Positions 13,832 to 26,513 of a stretch of 64,000 nucleotides of DNA are shown piece after piece. Under the pieces are notes generated by a model, which had not been told where the DNA came from, ran no database searches, and was given only the letters and a program-made list of their open reading frames with translations. The stretch comes from Lingula anatina (taxonomy: Eukaryota > Brachiopoda > Lingulata > Lingulida > Lingulidae). Positions within the stretch are counted from its first letter, which is position 1. Each line of letters begins with the position of its first letter. The stretch lies in NCBI RefSeq assembly GCF_001039355.2, contig NW_019775433.1, positions 156,813 through 220,812 on the forward strand, written 5' to 3'. The position numbers and the translations under genes were made by a program.

Positions 13832-14805
13832 AAACCAGCTTTGATCAAACCAAAAGGTCAATGACTGTCAATTCCATATAATTTGAGGCATGTATTCTGA
13901 AAGTCAGCATCAACCAAGATAATATTTAAAATTGCAACCGACGTTGATGTCACCTGATAGATAATGTCTCTTTTTTAACTAATCTATAATTGGTAAAAAA
14001 ACAGCGATCAGATCATTTTTTCATATTAGGTTCAGTGATGACGTCATTGATCAATATTAAGTTTTTTCATATCTCACATTTCTGGATATATGAGCTAATT
14101 ACGTAATGAAATGGCATATGTCATTTATATATTTTTTTTGAAGAGACAGAGAGTCAGTGTATGTATTTGGAAAATACCTGGGATTTGGGAGTTTATAGTG
14201 GCAGGAACTTTAATGCTTTGATAAAATCAGGTGCGATCGTTTGAAGCAGATCAATTATGCTAGTGTCACTACTTTTTCGTGGAGTTTTGCTCCACTTAAA
14301 GAACCCTTATCCTTGAATATATTCGACAAGTGCGTTTTAGTCATAGTATGCTCTTTTTCAGGTGGTGGCTGGTGGTTTCTTACATGCACTGGATTTCACC
14401 TAACTGGAAATTATTCTGGTTGCAACAGTGCTGGTGGCACATCTGATATGGCAAAGAAAATGAAATGCGTGGCCATTACAGGTATTAACTGTGACTTTGG
14501 GTGCCTACTGCGAGCCGCTACGATGAAATTACGGCGTAATAACTAGTTATTAACATGGATAGGCCTAATGCTTGGATAAAAACATTTCTTTCGTAGATGG
14601 AAGTCAAGAAGCGCCATTTTGTAGAAGAGCGCAACACGTGTGTAGTGTTAAACTTAACAGCACTTTTATTTACCACAATGATCGTGATACATTGCGCACT
14701 TATATCATAGACATGGACAGTACAAACGTAAATATCCTGTCTACGCAGCACACGTATACTGCGTTCGGCAACCGTGTTAAGGCAGTCAGTGGCGATGCCA
14801 AATAG
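11718..14805 (+). CDS. Secreted PAN/Apple plus fibrinogen-related domain protein, complete
   Basis: Six exons, 369 aa: 11718-11943, 12427-12512, 12760-12784 (only 25 nt), 13209-13652, 14362-14481 and 14597-14805 (TAG). All junctions are GT-AG and the phases agree. Residues 1 to about 23 are a hydrophobic signal peptide. About 24-104 form a PAN/Apple module (SCTLQCSQTKGCRSWNYY, then NCEL). About 105-300 form a fibrinogen-related domain (FReD): MDCNDLGDGVG, GWLVVMRRYDN, FNRNW.EYK.GFGD, FWMGNEAL, and CAKQHGGGWWF.TC. FReD proteins are usually secreted carbohydrate or acetyl-group recognition lectins (ficolin and FREP types), so an innate-recognition role is inferred. Oddity: after the GGWW segment the usual C-terminal strand (..YSLK.TEM.IRP) is absent. 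A 68-residue tail encoded by the last exon replaces it. The start has A at -3 and G at +4. An inverted paralogue lies at 24674-23015. Confidence 0.88.
13736..13829. repeat. (AT)n followed by a T-run
   Basis: A dinucleotide AT tract of about 57 bases runs directly into about 37 T residues. It lies in intron 4 of the PAN-FReD gene. Confidence 0.95.
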
Positions 14806-14978
14806 TACAGACTTATATTACGGCCTCGTAGCCTTTACAATTTTGTCAAGCTAAAACGTTTGGCAAAGTATGAAAACCACAAGGCTGTTGGTTGTAGTAT
14901 CATTCATGATTGTACGGTTCTGCAGCATTTGGCATTGCACAGTTCCCGCGGATTGCGGTGGATTGCGGTCTTTGTTAA

Positions 14979-15523
14979 AGCCTCGGTCACAACCGGACGC
15001 ACGAATTTCAGGATCGTGCGTCCAAGCGATTTTTGGGTGTTACGGAAGCCGTGGAGGTCGCAGAGGTAGAGAAAAATCTGCCTTGCGAGTCGCAGGGCCA
15101 CATGAGATGTCCTTTCAACTGCAAGGAGCGATGGCCGTGGAAATTGTACTCATTTCTTGAGTTTGTCTTGCTTCCTGTGTACGTGGCACACACTCACCAC
15201 TTACGAAAGGAATGCAACGCACGGCAAAAGTAGTGCCCTTTTGAGTCAGTTCTGCTTCACACTTGCCTCACACGTTTGTGGTGACGTACTGACGGCGTAC
15301 AGTACGTCAGTTTTGCTTCATGTTCTCCTCTTCTTTCTTCTTCCTCCTCCCGCAGGCTATTCGTAGAATCTTTTGGACATGTCCAACATCCTCCGTACGT
15401 GCTTACGGGCTGTCTGCGAACTCGTAATTACGTAAGAAGGACTTGCGTGGGACATGAGATTCTGCTCAAAATTTAGACACAAACAGCCCGTAAGAGCCCG
15501 TACGGCCGGTTGTGACCGAGGCT
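14979..15523. mobile_element. Harbinger-like MITE with 18-bp perfect terminal inverted repeats
   Basis: Begins AGCCTCGGTCACAACCGG and ends with its exact reverse complement. It is flanked by direct TAA on both sides (14976-14978 and 15524-15526), as expected for PIF/Harbinger TWA target duplications. The 545-bp interior has sub-terminal motifs related to each other (CGCACGAATTTC, GCCCGTAAGAGCCCGTACGG) and no coding capacity. It lies just beyond the stop of the PAN-FReD gene. Confidence 0.75.
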
Positions 15524-15526
15524 TAA

Positions 15527-17569
15527 AATAGTTGAACCTGTGTTGAACTCTTTCCCTTTCACATTTGATGATTTATAAGGCGTTACAATTTATGAAGATT
15601 TAAGTTTTATTAACTTGAATGAATTTTGTTGCGTGTTTCCTTATTCTCACAACTAAATCACATGGACGGCTGTGCCGCCAACGCTTTGCTATTCAAGGAA
15701 GCAGCAAGGAGGGTGTACGACAACTGTACTGACACTGAAAGGGGTCCGTATGGTTACTTTTATCTATCGTTTTTGGTGTTTTGATATCTTCTCATGCTTT
15801 CCTCAGAGCTTTTATTACCTGCATTATGTATTTTATATTTTATCGCATTAGCAGTCGCTGTAGAAGCAATTAATGCCGGCTATGTTTAATCTGTTAAATG
15901 ACATGGGTTCTGTTGTCTTATAATACCTGGTTATATTATTTATATTTATTTATTTATCTATGTATTTGAATAAATATATAGCACATAAAATTTTGTCTTA
16001 TCGTGATTTAAATGAATTATTGGACCTTAATGTTTTATCTGCTTATCAGTTGGGTAAAACGTATGTTCATTTTATTATTTTATTTATATTATTATTTTAT
16101 TTATATTATTTTAACTAGAAAAACGCAGTTGTTCCATTCTCAAAATATTCCAACTTCAAACAGAATATGATTACTTTTGTTACACATTGAATTGATGTGT
16201 TGGTCGCGGAATTGATATTTATGTTACTGCCTTATATGTCTAAAGATGATCGATTTTACGGGAACACAAAGTTAAATGAAATTGGATGCTTTGTGTGTAC
16301 AGTAATTTGTGCTTTAATGGATTTCACTTGTTAATATCCCCTTGGTAAAATAAGAGAACTAAGTAAAGACCATTAAGGTGATTGATTATGTCATGTTTTA
16401 ATACATTTGTTATCCGACATTACGGAACGAACTCTCCAGCACCATTTTAGTGTTGCACAGCCCTTAGGTAAAAGATGTGATAATATTTTGTATTGATCAG
16501 CTAATTGTTTTTGAGCGACTTTAGTTTGCTTGTCACTGAATGTTTAAAAAACGAGGAAAATACACCCTACCGACAGTACATTAAGCATTAAATAAATTAT
16601 TTTTTCACTCGTGATCTAAATATTATATCAGACATGTCATCCTACATGTATTATGGAATCACAATATACTTTTCTATCAGCAACAGAAAACAATGTATTG
16701 AATTGCACCAAGCACTTGGACAAAATGAAACTTTCTGACAATTTTTCTGCAAAGTTAGGAGAGAACCAGTGAGTACTGCTAAGCACACAAGCCAATCACT
16801 CCAAAAACACCAATGTCAAGGTCAAATTACCTTATAAGTGGCAATATAGGTTTCCCATTGGTTAGAAGGTACACATTTTCCCAACGGACAACGAGATATG
16901 CTTTTTACTGACGACTTGAAAAAATTTGGCACATTTTACTGTGAATAGCGGTCTTCAATATTTGTTTATCTTACTCCATTAAATAAAGTCTATAAAAATT
17001 GTAGAACCAGATATCATTTGGTCAAAGCTTTTTAATCAATGGCCCCTATTTACCATTAACTGTTAAACTAAATTAACTTTCACATGGTACCGATGAACCT
17101 TGCTCACCCTATTGGTAGCAATGAACCCCTGTACCTGGCAGACTAAAGCATCAGATCACAACTAGCTTCAGATTAATCCATATGATGGGATTGACACAAT
17201 TATTCGCAAGTGTCTGGGTCTGAATGCTTTTGCTCATTTTGAGGGTCATGTTGCTGTGGCTGCCGCTGCTGAGTCTATAATTTAGCCTTTCCCAAGGTTT
17301 TTGACCTGGACTTGGTTACAATTTTGCTTGTGCAGGGATTCAATTAAATTAAGCGACTAAGCAACTAAAGCAATTTTTCCATATCAATCCTTTGTTTCTG
17401 TAAATTCAGAGTTGAACTAAAATGCTCCTTTCACTTGGAGCATAATTGCTTTTGGGCTGTTTTCCTTGTTGTTTGCTTGAGAGTCACCACCTGTGACACA
17501 CTGCCTCGTAAAAATGGAGCTCATCTAGCACAGTGACACGTTGAAGTAGAGAACGATTAAACGCAACTA
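15527..17569. other. Intergenic, no gene supported
   Basis: AT-rich. A 40-codon open frame at 15661 (MDGCAANALLFKEAARR...) has coding-like composition, but I find no proper acceptor beside it. Part of this stretch (about 17250-17480) resembles the core and right arm of the inverted-repeat structure at 27.6-28.0 kb. Confidence 0.5.
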
Positions 17570-17575
17570 GCATTT

Positions 17576-17700
17576 TGCCTGGTGGAAGTGGAATATGATA
17601 ATGCTCAACTAACACATTGCCTGGTGGAAGTGGAATATGATAAAGCTCAACTAACACATTGCCTGGAGGAAGTGGAGGACGCTTTGTCTAGTGGAAGGGA
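17576..17700. repeat. About 42-bp tandem repeat, 2.5 copies
   Basis: The unit GCCTGGTGGAAGTGGAATAT...CTCAACTAACACATT occurs twice with one difference. A third, partial unit (GCCTGGAGGAAGTGGAGG) follows. Confidence 0.8.
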
Positions 17701-17929
17701 ATATTAAAAAATTAAAATTACGTATTTCTTGGCGGTATCCGGATTTCAAAAAGACGATTTTGGTACATTCTGAAAATTGACCCGAGATTTCTGTTTGATA
17801 AACCTTATATGCCTTAAATGTGTTGTACGATAAAAACGATGTTAATTATATATTTACAATAATTTCATTCAAAGTTTTATGGAAACATTTATGAAAGCAT
17901 TATTAAATATCTCTCATCAGAAAAAAGTT

Positions 17930-20900
17930 TGCGATATAACTATAGTGTACCCTATAGGACTCTGCGATAGGACTATGCGGCACTGTAAGCCAATGGGACT
18001 GAAACGTTCATTCAGTAATGATTGATAACAAATTTATTAAAACATGATTTTCATGTCACCAATCAACTAAGGTGGTCTCAGCTTAGCTATCTCTTTTTTC
18101 CCAAAGGGATCAAAACAGGCGGGCATTCGTTTAAGCACAATTAATTGCATATTCAAAATTTGCCATTTCTTTCAATTTGTTCTACCGTAAAATCAATCAT
18201 TTTTGAAAGTGCAAATAAATGATGCAAATAAAAGTTTTGCCAGTTACAAAGGTTTATCAGATGCCGTTTAATGATGATTGGGAACCACAATTATCAAAGC
18301 AACGAGTGTGGGCGACGTGGGGCCTAGGTTCCAGCATATATCTTACCTGATTTAAGGTCCCGACTAATTAGTCATATGACGTTTTTATGGGGAATGCAAA
18401 ATAGATTTATTCCAATTAATTAAGCAATCTTTTAAACAAATTTCAGGCCTTCGGGGTTGCTTGAAGCGGTTGTTTCCTGTATTTCTGCCTGTCTCACCGA
18501 AAGGAGGCAATAAAGTATATACACCTGTACAACTTGGTTAAATCAAGTAAATTCACCAACTTAATTTAGCACCCAGTAAGTCTTGTGTCTCTAGTACAGA
18601 GACGATACAACTGTATCTGAGATCCTTACACAAATAAGCCAACGAGCATGACAGCAAGCTCTAAGAAATTTTCGACCTTACATGTGACTGCATGGTCTAG
18701 GGTAAATAAGCTAGCATTTAACAAATTATTATTATTATTATTTTGTTTGTTTTTTGTTTTTTTTCTGAAATTTTGGATTTTAATTACTATAATGGAATTT
18801 TATCTTAATTCTTGATTTGCATCAGTGGTTTATTTTCATCAGTTAATAATTTCAACCGACTCCGCTATTAGTCCTTGTATTTTTACAACTACTTATGGGT
18901 TGCAAAATTAACTAACTTTGTCAAAAATGTTTTAAATGTGTGCAACGCGGACGCGTGTTGGATAGTTACGTAGTCACTCTCTATTTCTATGAAATAAGTA
19001 TACAATGTATTATGATCATTGTAAAGAACATAAATGTTGTTAAGTTTATCACTGAATAGGAAGGCTTGATAACAATGAGCCATTATTATGCATTAAATAT
19101 ATTTTTTTGTTGGGGGGGGGGGGCAGTAGTTGAAGACAGACTTCACAGGCTTTCACAGAAGTACTGGGTTGTCTCTAGAAAAAGTTGATATGTACCTCTA
19201 ACTCTGTATTTATAACCTGAAAGTAGGATACGGCCGTGGGACATTGTAAATCAATATGACTGGGGCGTTCATACGGTAATGTCGGATAACAAATGTATTA
19301 AAACATGATGCAATCAATCAAATTAAGTGGTTCTAGATCAGTTCTTCCATTTTTACAAGGGGATGACAATAATTAAATTAATTAACGCACAAATAACAGC
19401 TAGTGCATACTGTATGTCTCATTAAGTTTAACTCTGTATTTCCGTAAAATCAATCAGTCATTCAAAAAAGATATTGTAGACCTTTATTATCATCCAGATG
19501 CCGAATATGAAGTTTTCCCTGCATTTAATTATGCAATTATGCTTCTCCAACGTGGCCAGAATAAAGAAACACACAACAAATTCATACAAATGAATAACAC
19601 TTTTATCTTCACACAGACCACGAATCCCATGAATCGCCAGGAATTGACAAATTTCAGGATTGATGGTTGAATCGTAATCAGTTCGTTAAGTTCTTAACAG
19701 ATTCGTATATTCGTAGTCAGGTCTTGCAATTCTTGATCAATCACGAACTGATTACGATTCAGCCACGAATCCTGAAATTTGTCAATTCCCGGCGATTCGT
19801 GGGATTCGTGGTGTGTGTGAAATAGGGACATTAAATGGAAGGTTGCCAAAATAAAAATAAACATGTAGGTAGAATATGAGATAACGTGTTAATTAAATGC
19901 TCCAGTCTTTTTTTTTTCTTATTTGTGTGTTTGTGTGCGTAGGGGGGGAGCGGGCTGGTAGCACTTGAGGAAACATGGTAGCCTCTTAACAGACTTTCAC
20001 AGAAGTACAGGGTTCTCTTCAGAAAAAATTTGCCAAGTAACTATAGTGTAACTTTAACCCTGTAAATGCTATAGTACTGTGCGGCACTGTAAGCCAATGG
20101 GACTGGAATATTCATTCGGCAATGTCACGATAACAAATGTATTAAAACGAGATGCACATGTAACCAATCTACTTAAGTGGTCTCAAGTATCTTATTTTTC
20201 CCAAAAGGGATCAAAACAGGAGAGCACTCTTTTAAGTACAATCAATTGCACATTCAAAATTTGTCATATCTTTCAATTTGTTCTTCCATCAAATCAATCG
20301 TTTTTGAAAGTGCAAATAAATAATGCAAATAAAATTTTCGCCGGTTACAAAGGTAATTCAGTGCCGTTTAATGATGATTGGGAACCACAATTATCAAAGC
20401 AACGAGTGTGGTCGACGTTGGGCCTAGGTTCCATTACAGATCTTGCCTGATTTAAGGACATAACTAATTAGTCATATGGTTTTTTCATGGGGAATGCAAA
20501 GTAGATTTCATTCCAATTAATTAAGCAATCTTTTAAACAAATTTCAGGCCTTCGGGGTTGCTTGAAGCGGTTGTTTCCTGTATTTCTGCCTGCCTAACCA
20601 AAAGGAGGCAATAAAGTATATACACCTGTACAACTTGGTTAAATCAAGTAAAAAGGGAAAATTCACCAATAGTGCGGTACCTCAAGGACGGTGCCTGAGT
20701 CCGTTGCTCTATATACCGAAGATAAACGAACTTAATTGACTCTTCTTTGAGTCTATACCTCTAATGACCTCACACAGAAAATGCAAGTAGATAAAAATCA
20801 CATATAAATGCAAGTAAGTAAATTTATTTACTATAACGCCTGAAACGTGACACGGTTCAATACACGCAAAAAGTTGTCCACAAAAATAAGTAATGGCCCT

Positions 20901-21660
20901 AATCATAGCATGTATAACCTTCTAAAATGAATATAAACTGCCAAATATTAATACGTGTACCTGAGACATTCAAAAGACTTAAATCAAAATTAAAATATCA
21001 ATGGATTATTTAATAACGAGTGCAAAAAGTTTTAAAAGCTAGCATTTAAAACTTCAATTTCTTATCTTGAAATTTTGATTTTTAATTACTATGATGGAAT
21101 TTTACCTTGATACTTGATATGCATCAATGGTTTTTATTTGCATCAGTTAGCCATTTCAACTGACTCTGCCTTTCGTCTTTGTATTAACCTATTTATGGGT
21201 TGCAAATTTATCTTTGTCGAAAATGTTTTTAATGTGTGCAATGTCAGATAACAAATGCATTAAAACGTAAAACAATCAATCAAATTAAGCGGCCCTAGAT
21301 CAGTTCTCTCATTTTTACAAGGGGATGACAATGATTAAATTCATTAACGCACAAATAACAGCTAAAGCATTAAATACATCTCATTTCGTTAACTCTGTAT
21401 TTCCGTAAAATCAATCAGTCATGCGAAAAATTGATAAATATAAATAATACGAAAAGACATTGTTAGACAAAAGAGCCCATGCGCGTGTAACAAATCAAAC
21501 ATAGCTTGCATTCAGGATAGGCCTATAGTAAACCTTATTATCATCGAGATGCCGAATATGAGGTTATTTCTGCGTCTAATTATGCAATAATGCTTCTCCT
21601 ACGTGGCTAGAATAAAGAAACACACAACAAATTCATACAAGTAAATTACACTTTTATCGT
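17930..21660. repeat. Tandem duplication of about 2 kb
   Basis: Block 17.93-19.62 kb is repeated at about 20.03-21.66 kb with moderate divergence. Shared marks include GCGGCACTGTAAGCCAATGG at 17979 and 20077, CAGGCCTTCGGGGTTGCTTG near 18445 and 20545, and AGAATAAAGAAACACACAAC near 19558 and 21610. A fold-back MITE interrupts the first copy. Weaker similarity continues near 25310-25510. No coding sequence is supported; the 123-codon frame at 20079 is not conserved in the first copy. Confidence 0.7.
19608..19821. mobile_element. Fold-back MITE, complete copy
   Basis: A 214-bp near-palindrome. It starts TTCACACAGACCACGAATCC and ends GGATTCGTGGTGTGTGTGAA. The inverted arms cover most of the length (GAATCGTAATCAGTTCGT inside the left half, mirrored as ACGAACTGATTACGATTC in the right). 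A second copy in the opposite orientation lies at 38094-38256. Confidence 0.75.
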
Positions 21661-21906
21661 CATAAATTAATATGTTTCATAGAATCACCATATGTGAAAG
21701 GTTAAGAGATCAACAGCAGCTACAGTTATTATAACGATGACTGTAATCCATTGAACAATACTTGTACGTGATCTATGCAACGCCAAATGTTGTGGTACTG
21801 TGCCAGTTTGCTACAGCCTGCAGCCCTAGGTTTTGCAAGCATTTCTAACAGTAAAAGCATGAAAAAATGTAGATGGTACTAGGACATTACAACTTTGCAC
21901 AGCGGC

Positions 21907-22772
21907 NNNNNNNNNNNNNNNNNNNNNNNNNNNNNNNNNNNNNNNNNNNNNNNNNNNNNNNNNNNNNNNNNNNNNNNNNNNNNNNNNNNNNNNNNNNNNN
22001 NNNNNNNNNNNNNNNNNNNNNNNNNNNNNNNNNNNNNNNNNNNNNNNNNNNNNNNNNNNNNNNNNNNNNNNNNNNNNNNNNNNNNNNNNNNNNNNNNNNN
22101 NNNNNNNNNNNNNNNNNNNNNNNNNNNNNNNNNNNNNNNNNNNNNNNNNNNNNNNNNNNNNNNNNNNNNNNNNNNNNNNNNNNNNNNNNNNNNNNNNNNN
22201 NNNNNNNNNNNNNNNNNNNNNNNNNNNNNNNNNNNNNNNNNNNNNNNNNNNNNNNNNNNNNNNNNNNNNNNNNNNNNNNNNNNNNNNNNNNNNNNNNNNN
22301 NNNNNNNNNNNNNNNNNNNNNNNNNNNNNNNNNNNNNNNNNNNNNNNNNNNNNNNNNNNNNNNNNNNNNNNNNNNNNNNNNNNNNNNNNNNNNNNNNNNN
22401 NNNNNNNNNNNNNNNNNNNNNNNNNNNNNNNNNNNNNNNNNNNNNNNNNNNNNNNNNNNNNNNNNNNNNNNNNNNNNNNNNNNNNNNNNNNNNNNNNNNN
22501 NNNNNNNNNNNNNNNNNNNNNNNNNNNNNNNNNNNNNNNNNNNNNNNNNNNNNNNNNNNNNNNNNNNNNNNNNNNNNNNNNNNNNNNNNNNNNNNNNNNN
22601 NNNNNNNNNNNNNNNNNNNNNNNNNNNNNNNNNNNNNNNNNNNNNNNNNNNNNNNNNNNNNNNNNNNNNNNNNNNNNNNNNNNNNNNNNNNNNNNNNNNN
22701 NNNNNNNNNNNNNNNNNNNNNNNNNNNNNNNNNNNNNNNNNNNNNNNNNNNNNNNNNNNNNNNNNNNNNNNN
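21907..22772. other. Assembly gap (866 N)
   Basis: A run of undetermined bases. From intron lengths in the forward paralogue, it should contain the last two exons of the inverted PAN-FReD gene. Confidence 0.98.
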
Positions 22773-23014
22773 CGTTGGCCAAAGAGCAAGGAAGAACGTA
22801 ATTTTCGTATCCTCAGTGGGGGATCGTTGCAATCGTATATTCATTCAATGGCTTTTGTTTGCGAAAGATCGTCAACTAGTGAGACAACCCCTCCCCCTTC
22901 TTTTTCCTTCCCATACGAATGCTCTTACTCCAGCTGGTGGTACAATACCAGGAGGCGGTATCACCTCTCTGATCCTCAAGTTTATTATCCTTTTATAAAA
23001 TAAGTATTGCCTAC

Positions 23015-24674
23015 CGTGACGCTCAGCACACGTTGTATCAGTGTTGTCAGTGGTTCCAAAAGGAAGTCCAAGGATTTCATCAAGTCCAGCAGTGCTCGTT
23101 GTGTTGTAGGACTCGAGAGTAATGGCGTCAACAGCATACTTCATTGCTTCGTTCTTAATTCTAAACAGGTTCCATTTGACGTAGTAATAATTGCCGTTGC
23201 AGGACAACATATCAACCAGCATGGAGTAATTTCCTTGATTGGTTAACGCATGAAGGGCCTCATTGCCCATCCAGAACTGTAGGCGGGGATCCCCAAAACC
23301 GAGCTTATAGTCAGTCCAGTTTCTGTTAAAGTTCATTGTATTGTCATATCTTCTCATCAAAACAAGCCATCCGTTGTCACAATAAACTTCCTTTGTTCCA
23401 AAGCCTGTTATTTTAATTGGCAACATTCCTGCACCATCTATTAAAACATAAACAGAAAAATTCATTGTCATACCATGTGTGTGAGTGCGTGTGTGCGCAC
23501 GCGTAAGTCTTTAGACAGTCGAGTGCGCTGCCTAAAAACTTTGCAGACGATGAACACAATGCAACAGTCAGAGAGGATGATTTGAAACGTTTGGGGCAGG
23601 TAATTGTCATATTACACACAGACTCTCAGGACTCTTATTTGTTAAAAGTCATCTACAACAGCATAATCTGTACTGTTGCGAGTTCTTTATTATCCATCAT
23701 TTAATATCTCTTGACAAAATAAACCAACAGCCCAGCCCCTTCGACCATGAAGATGGAAATGCACAGACAAAGATAATATAGACAAAGAAAACAAATTAAA
23801 AATAAAAAAGCTTACGGCAATTTGTTACATAGTTACCTACACACAAAAAATAAAATGCTACAAACTTACCCAGATCATTGCAATCCATTTCTTCCTAAAA
23901 TATGATAGAAACAGTTCAAGAATGTAAAGAGGTTACATATCCGATCTGATAAAAATATATTTAATTTATCTAACCTTTCTACCTATCCTATTTATTTATA
24001 CTTTTATCTATATTGTCTGAAAACGATTTTTTTTTTTTTGAGGGAAGAATATAACGGTTTGTCTTACATGTTGTGCTGCTGCATCAAAGATTTAAAAAAA
24101 TTAACGTGGTTTAAATGTAAACTACATACCTTGGCGTCCTGATAATAGATCCCGCCGTCATGACGTACTAGTATGTCACTGTTGAGAGCCTTGAGGGAAT
24201 TTAGTTCACAATTTTCTGAAAAAAACGAGACTGAATTTTGAATGACATTCAATTGGAACAATCACGTTTGATTAGGTAAATCGTCATTATTGCCCAGTTA
24301 AAGTATATGCAATTTTTCAGAACGGCTTATCCTGGAAATATCTTCACAAAATGTCTCTCTCAATTGGGCGAGTTTCCTATCACTGTAAGAAAAATGTTAC
24401 TCAAATTTTACAAAACAACAGAAATAATATACTATTTATGGCTCTCACCTCTGTTCCTAGTTTTATAGTAGTTCCAGGAACGGCATCCTTTAGTTTGAGA
24501 ACATTGCAATGTACAGCTTACAGCGCTCGCGGCTGTCACCTTCTTCAATGTAGACGACGGTAAAATGGCGTCTTTGGTACCTATACCACGTGTGTATTTC
24601 ACCTTCTGTTGTCTTGTGAACATTGCAAGAAATGTCGTAAACAAAAACAGTTTAAATGGTATTTCTAGCTCCAT
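23015..24674 (-). CDS. Inverted paralogue of the PAN-FReD gene, 3' end in gap
   Basis: Exons read on the minus strand: 24674-24449, 24215-24130, 23894-23870 and 23437-23015. Lengths 226, 86 and 25 nt equal the forward gene exactly, and exon 3 is base-identical. Exon 4 is 21 nt shorter, losing seven residues just before CAERHG. The signal peptide differs (MELEIPFKLFLFTTFLAMF), while the PAN module keeps SCTLQCSQTKGCRSWNYY. The FReD keeps GWLVLMRRYDN, GFGDPRLQFWMGNEAL and the C..HG before the donor. The GGWW exon and the C-terminal exon are not visible and should fall in the gap at 21907-22772. The two genes point towards each other. The splice sites are intact and I see no internal stop, so this is probably a functional second lectin gene. 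Confidence 0.85.
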
Positions 24675-25599
24675 GATAACTGTCGTAAAGATTTATATCG
24701 TGAAAGAGTCAGTTTATGCAAACAATACCGAAATTTTGTTAGAAAATAGCTTCCCAATGTCCTTAACAACAGACTTTTTAAATGACATTGCAAACCGTGC
24801 ACATATAAATTCGCACAAAGGTTACCGCCACTGCCAAGCTCAAAAACAGTATCTTTGCGTAGTAAAAACTCTGCATGCTTCCCAGTAATGTATATGTTTT
24901 TCATCTGATTAATGGTGACGCAAAAATATGGAAATGTCCTGTTATTGATCACTCTGATCTGAAAACAATAATATTTGATAGGACGAGTTTGTAGGCATAT
25001 AATGTTATTTATATGCTGGGTAGTAAAATTCAGAATTACTTTTATCTTTTTTCATTTCATCGATTTATAATAATCTTAGACCTAAAAAGATGGAATTCAC
25101 AGAAATGGTGAAGTTAATATTTTATCTGGCATCTTTTGAGGGCCTACATCGGCCGCTCTTCATTGACTTTGATAGAACTAGAGAATTCTCTTCAGCTGGT
25201 TCCAGGCCAGGAGGTTTGTTGTTTATCTTTAGTGTATAATGGGGGATACTATATACCCAAAGCATTGTGATGGGCCGTTTATTCTGTGATGCCACGATAG
25301 AAAATATTTTTGAACATGATGTAACCAATCACGTTAAGTGGTCTCAGGTGGGTTCTCGTATTTTTCCAACATGATCATAACAAATGAAATTCAATTAAGG
25401 ACAAATAATTGCACATAACATGGAAAATGCCTCATACTACACCACACTGTATTCCTGTAAAATCAATCACTTTTGAAAGTACAATGAAATAATGCAAACG
25501 ATAGTTACGAGAGAAACAAAAGTTTGGCGACTGATATTAACTTCTAGCACTGGCTTCTTCTGATCACTACAATTCCTTTTATTTTTGTAATGTTCATTT

Positions 25600-26110
25600 T
25601 CATCTGTATGGTTTTCTTTTTTTATTGACTGATGTTACAAACTATCGTACCTGTAAGTCTGAATTTGTTCTATCATCTGAATATCTCAGATTTTCAATGA
25701 TTTCCCCTACATTCACAACTTCCATATCTTCGACTTCTCTGAATATTTTTTTCAGTATACAAATCGGACATGGTGGTAGCACACAATCCTGCCGTACCCC
25801 TTCATTTTGACTTTAGTTGTTAATCCATCCTCTGTTCTTTGGGCTACGGCCAGTTCCCAATGAAGTTTAGCTACAGGTCCCAATGCCAGATAAACATTCT
25901 ATCATCTTCGAATGCTCGACTCGATCAAACGCTTTAGTGTAGTCAATTAAACATACGCAAATGTCTTTTTGTGCTTCAGATACTCTTTCACAGATGGTTC
26001 GTAGATTGAATACACTTTCACTTGTTCCTGGTCAAAAACCACCCAGTAAATGACTCACCTCTAAGTCAGTTCTGTCTACCTTTCTCTGCTGTATTACTTT
26101 CAATAATAAT
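25600..26110 (-). pseudogene. LINE reverse-transcriptase relic
   Basis: Minus-strand reading gives SESVFNLRTICERVSEAQKD, then ICVCLIDYTKAFDRVEHSKM, the RT block with the catalytic-region Asp. Further on come a GVRQ-type block and a Y(S)DD-like IENLRYSDD. Stops and frameshifts interrupt it, so it is dead. The AFDR and RQ blocks are typical of non-LTR retrotransposons. It is too short to assign a clade. Confidence 0.7.
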
Positions 26111-26513
26111 GACTATGTAATATCACCCATTCGACTCATTTTTCTAAATTCAGTATAATGTCTGGGTTAAGGTTTCTTGGTAAAGGTTACAAACAATAAG
26201 TGTTTCGATTCAGTTGAGACCTATGGGTCAACTTTTTTTACAGCTATCAATCCATAAATTGGTATTACAAGTGGCTCACCAATGCACTCGTAATGTGTTA
26301 CGTACAGCTCAGTGACACCTACTGCATCTATAACTAAAGTGATCAAAATACTACTCTTTTCGATTTTTCGTTGTTGTTATTCATGTAATCTATTGTACTT
26401 GGTATAATTTAGTAACATTTTCCCGTTTCCAGCAATTATCTTCGTAGTACTTCTAATTACACCAAATTGTCGTTCCTTCATCTTTGACAAGTTCAGATGT
26501 GTCAAAGCCACAT

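Noticed and set aside
20079-20450. 123-codon open frame
   Set aside because: It lies in a tandem duplication and the frame is not kept in the other copy; no motif or splice context.
21826-23003. Long open frames on both strands across the gap
   Set aside because: They consist almost entirely of undetermined bases.
22872-23014. Apparent C-terminal extension of the inverted PAN-FReD exon 4
   Set aside because: Reading runs past the donor at 23014, which matches the forward gene; the extra residues are intron.
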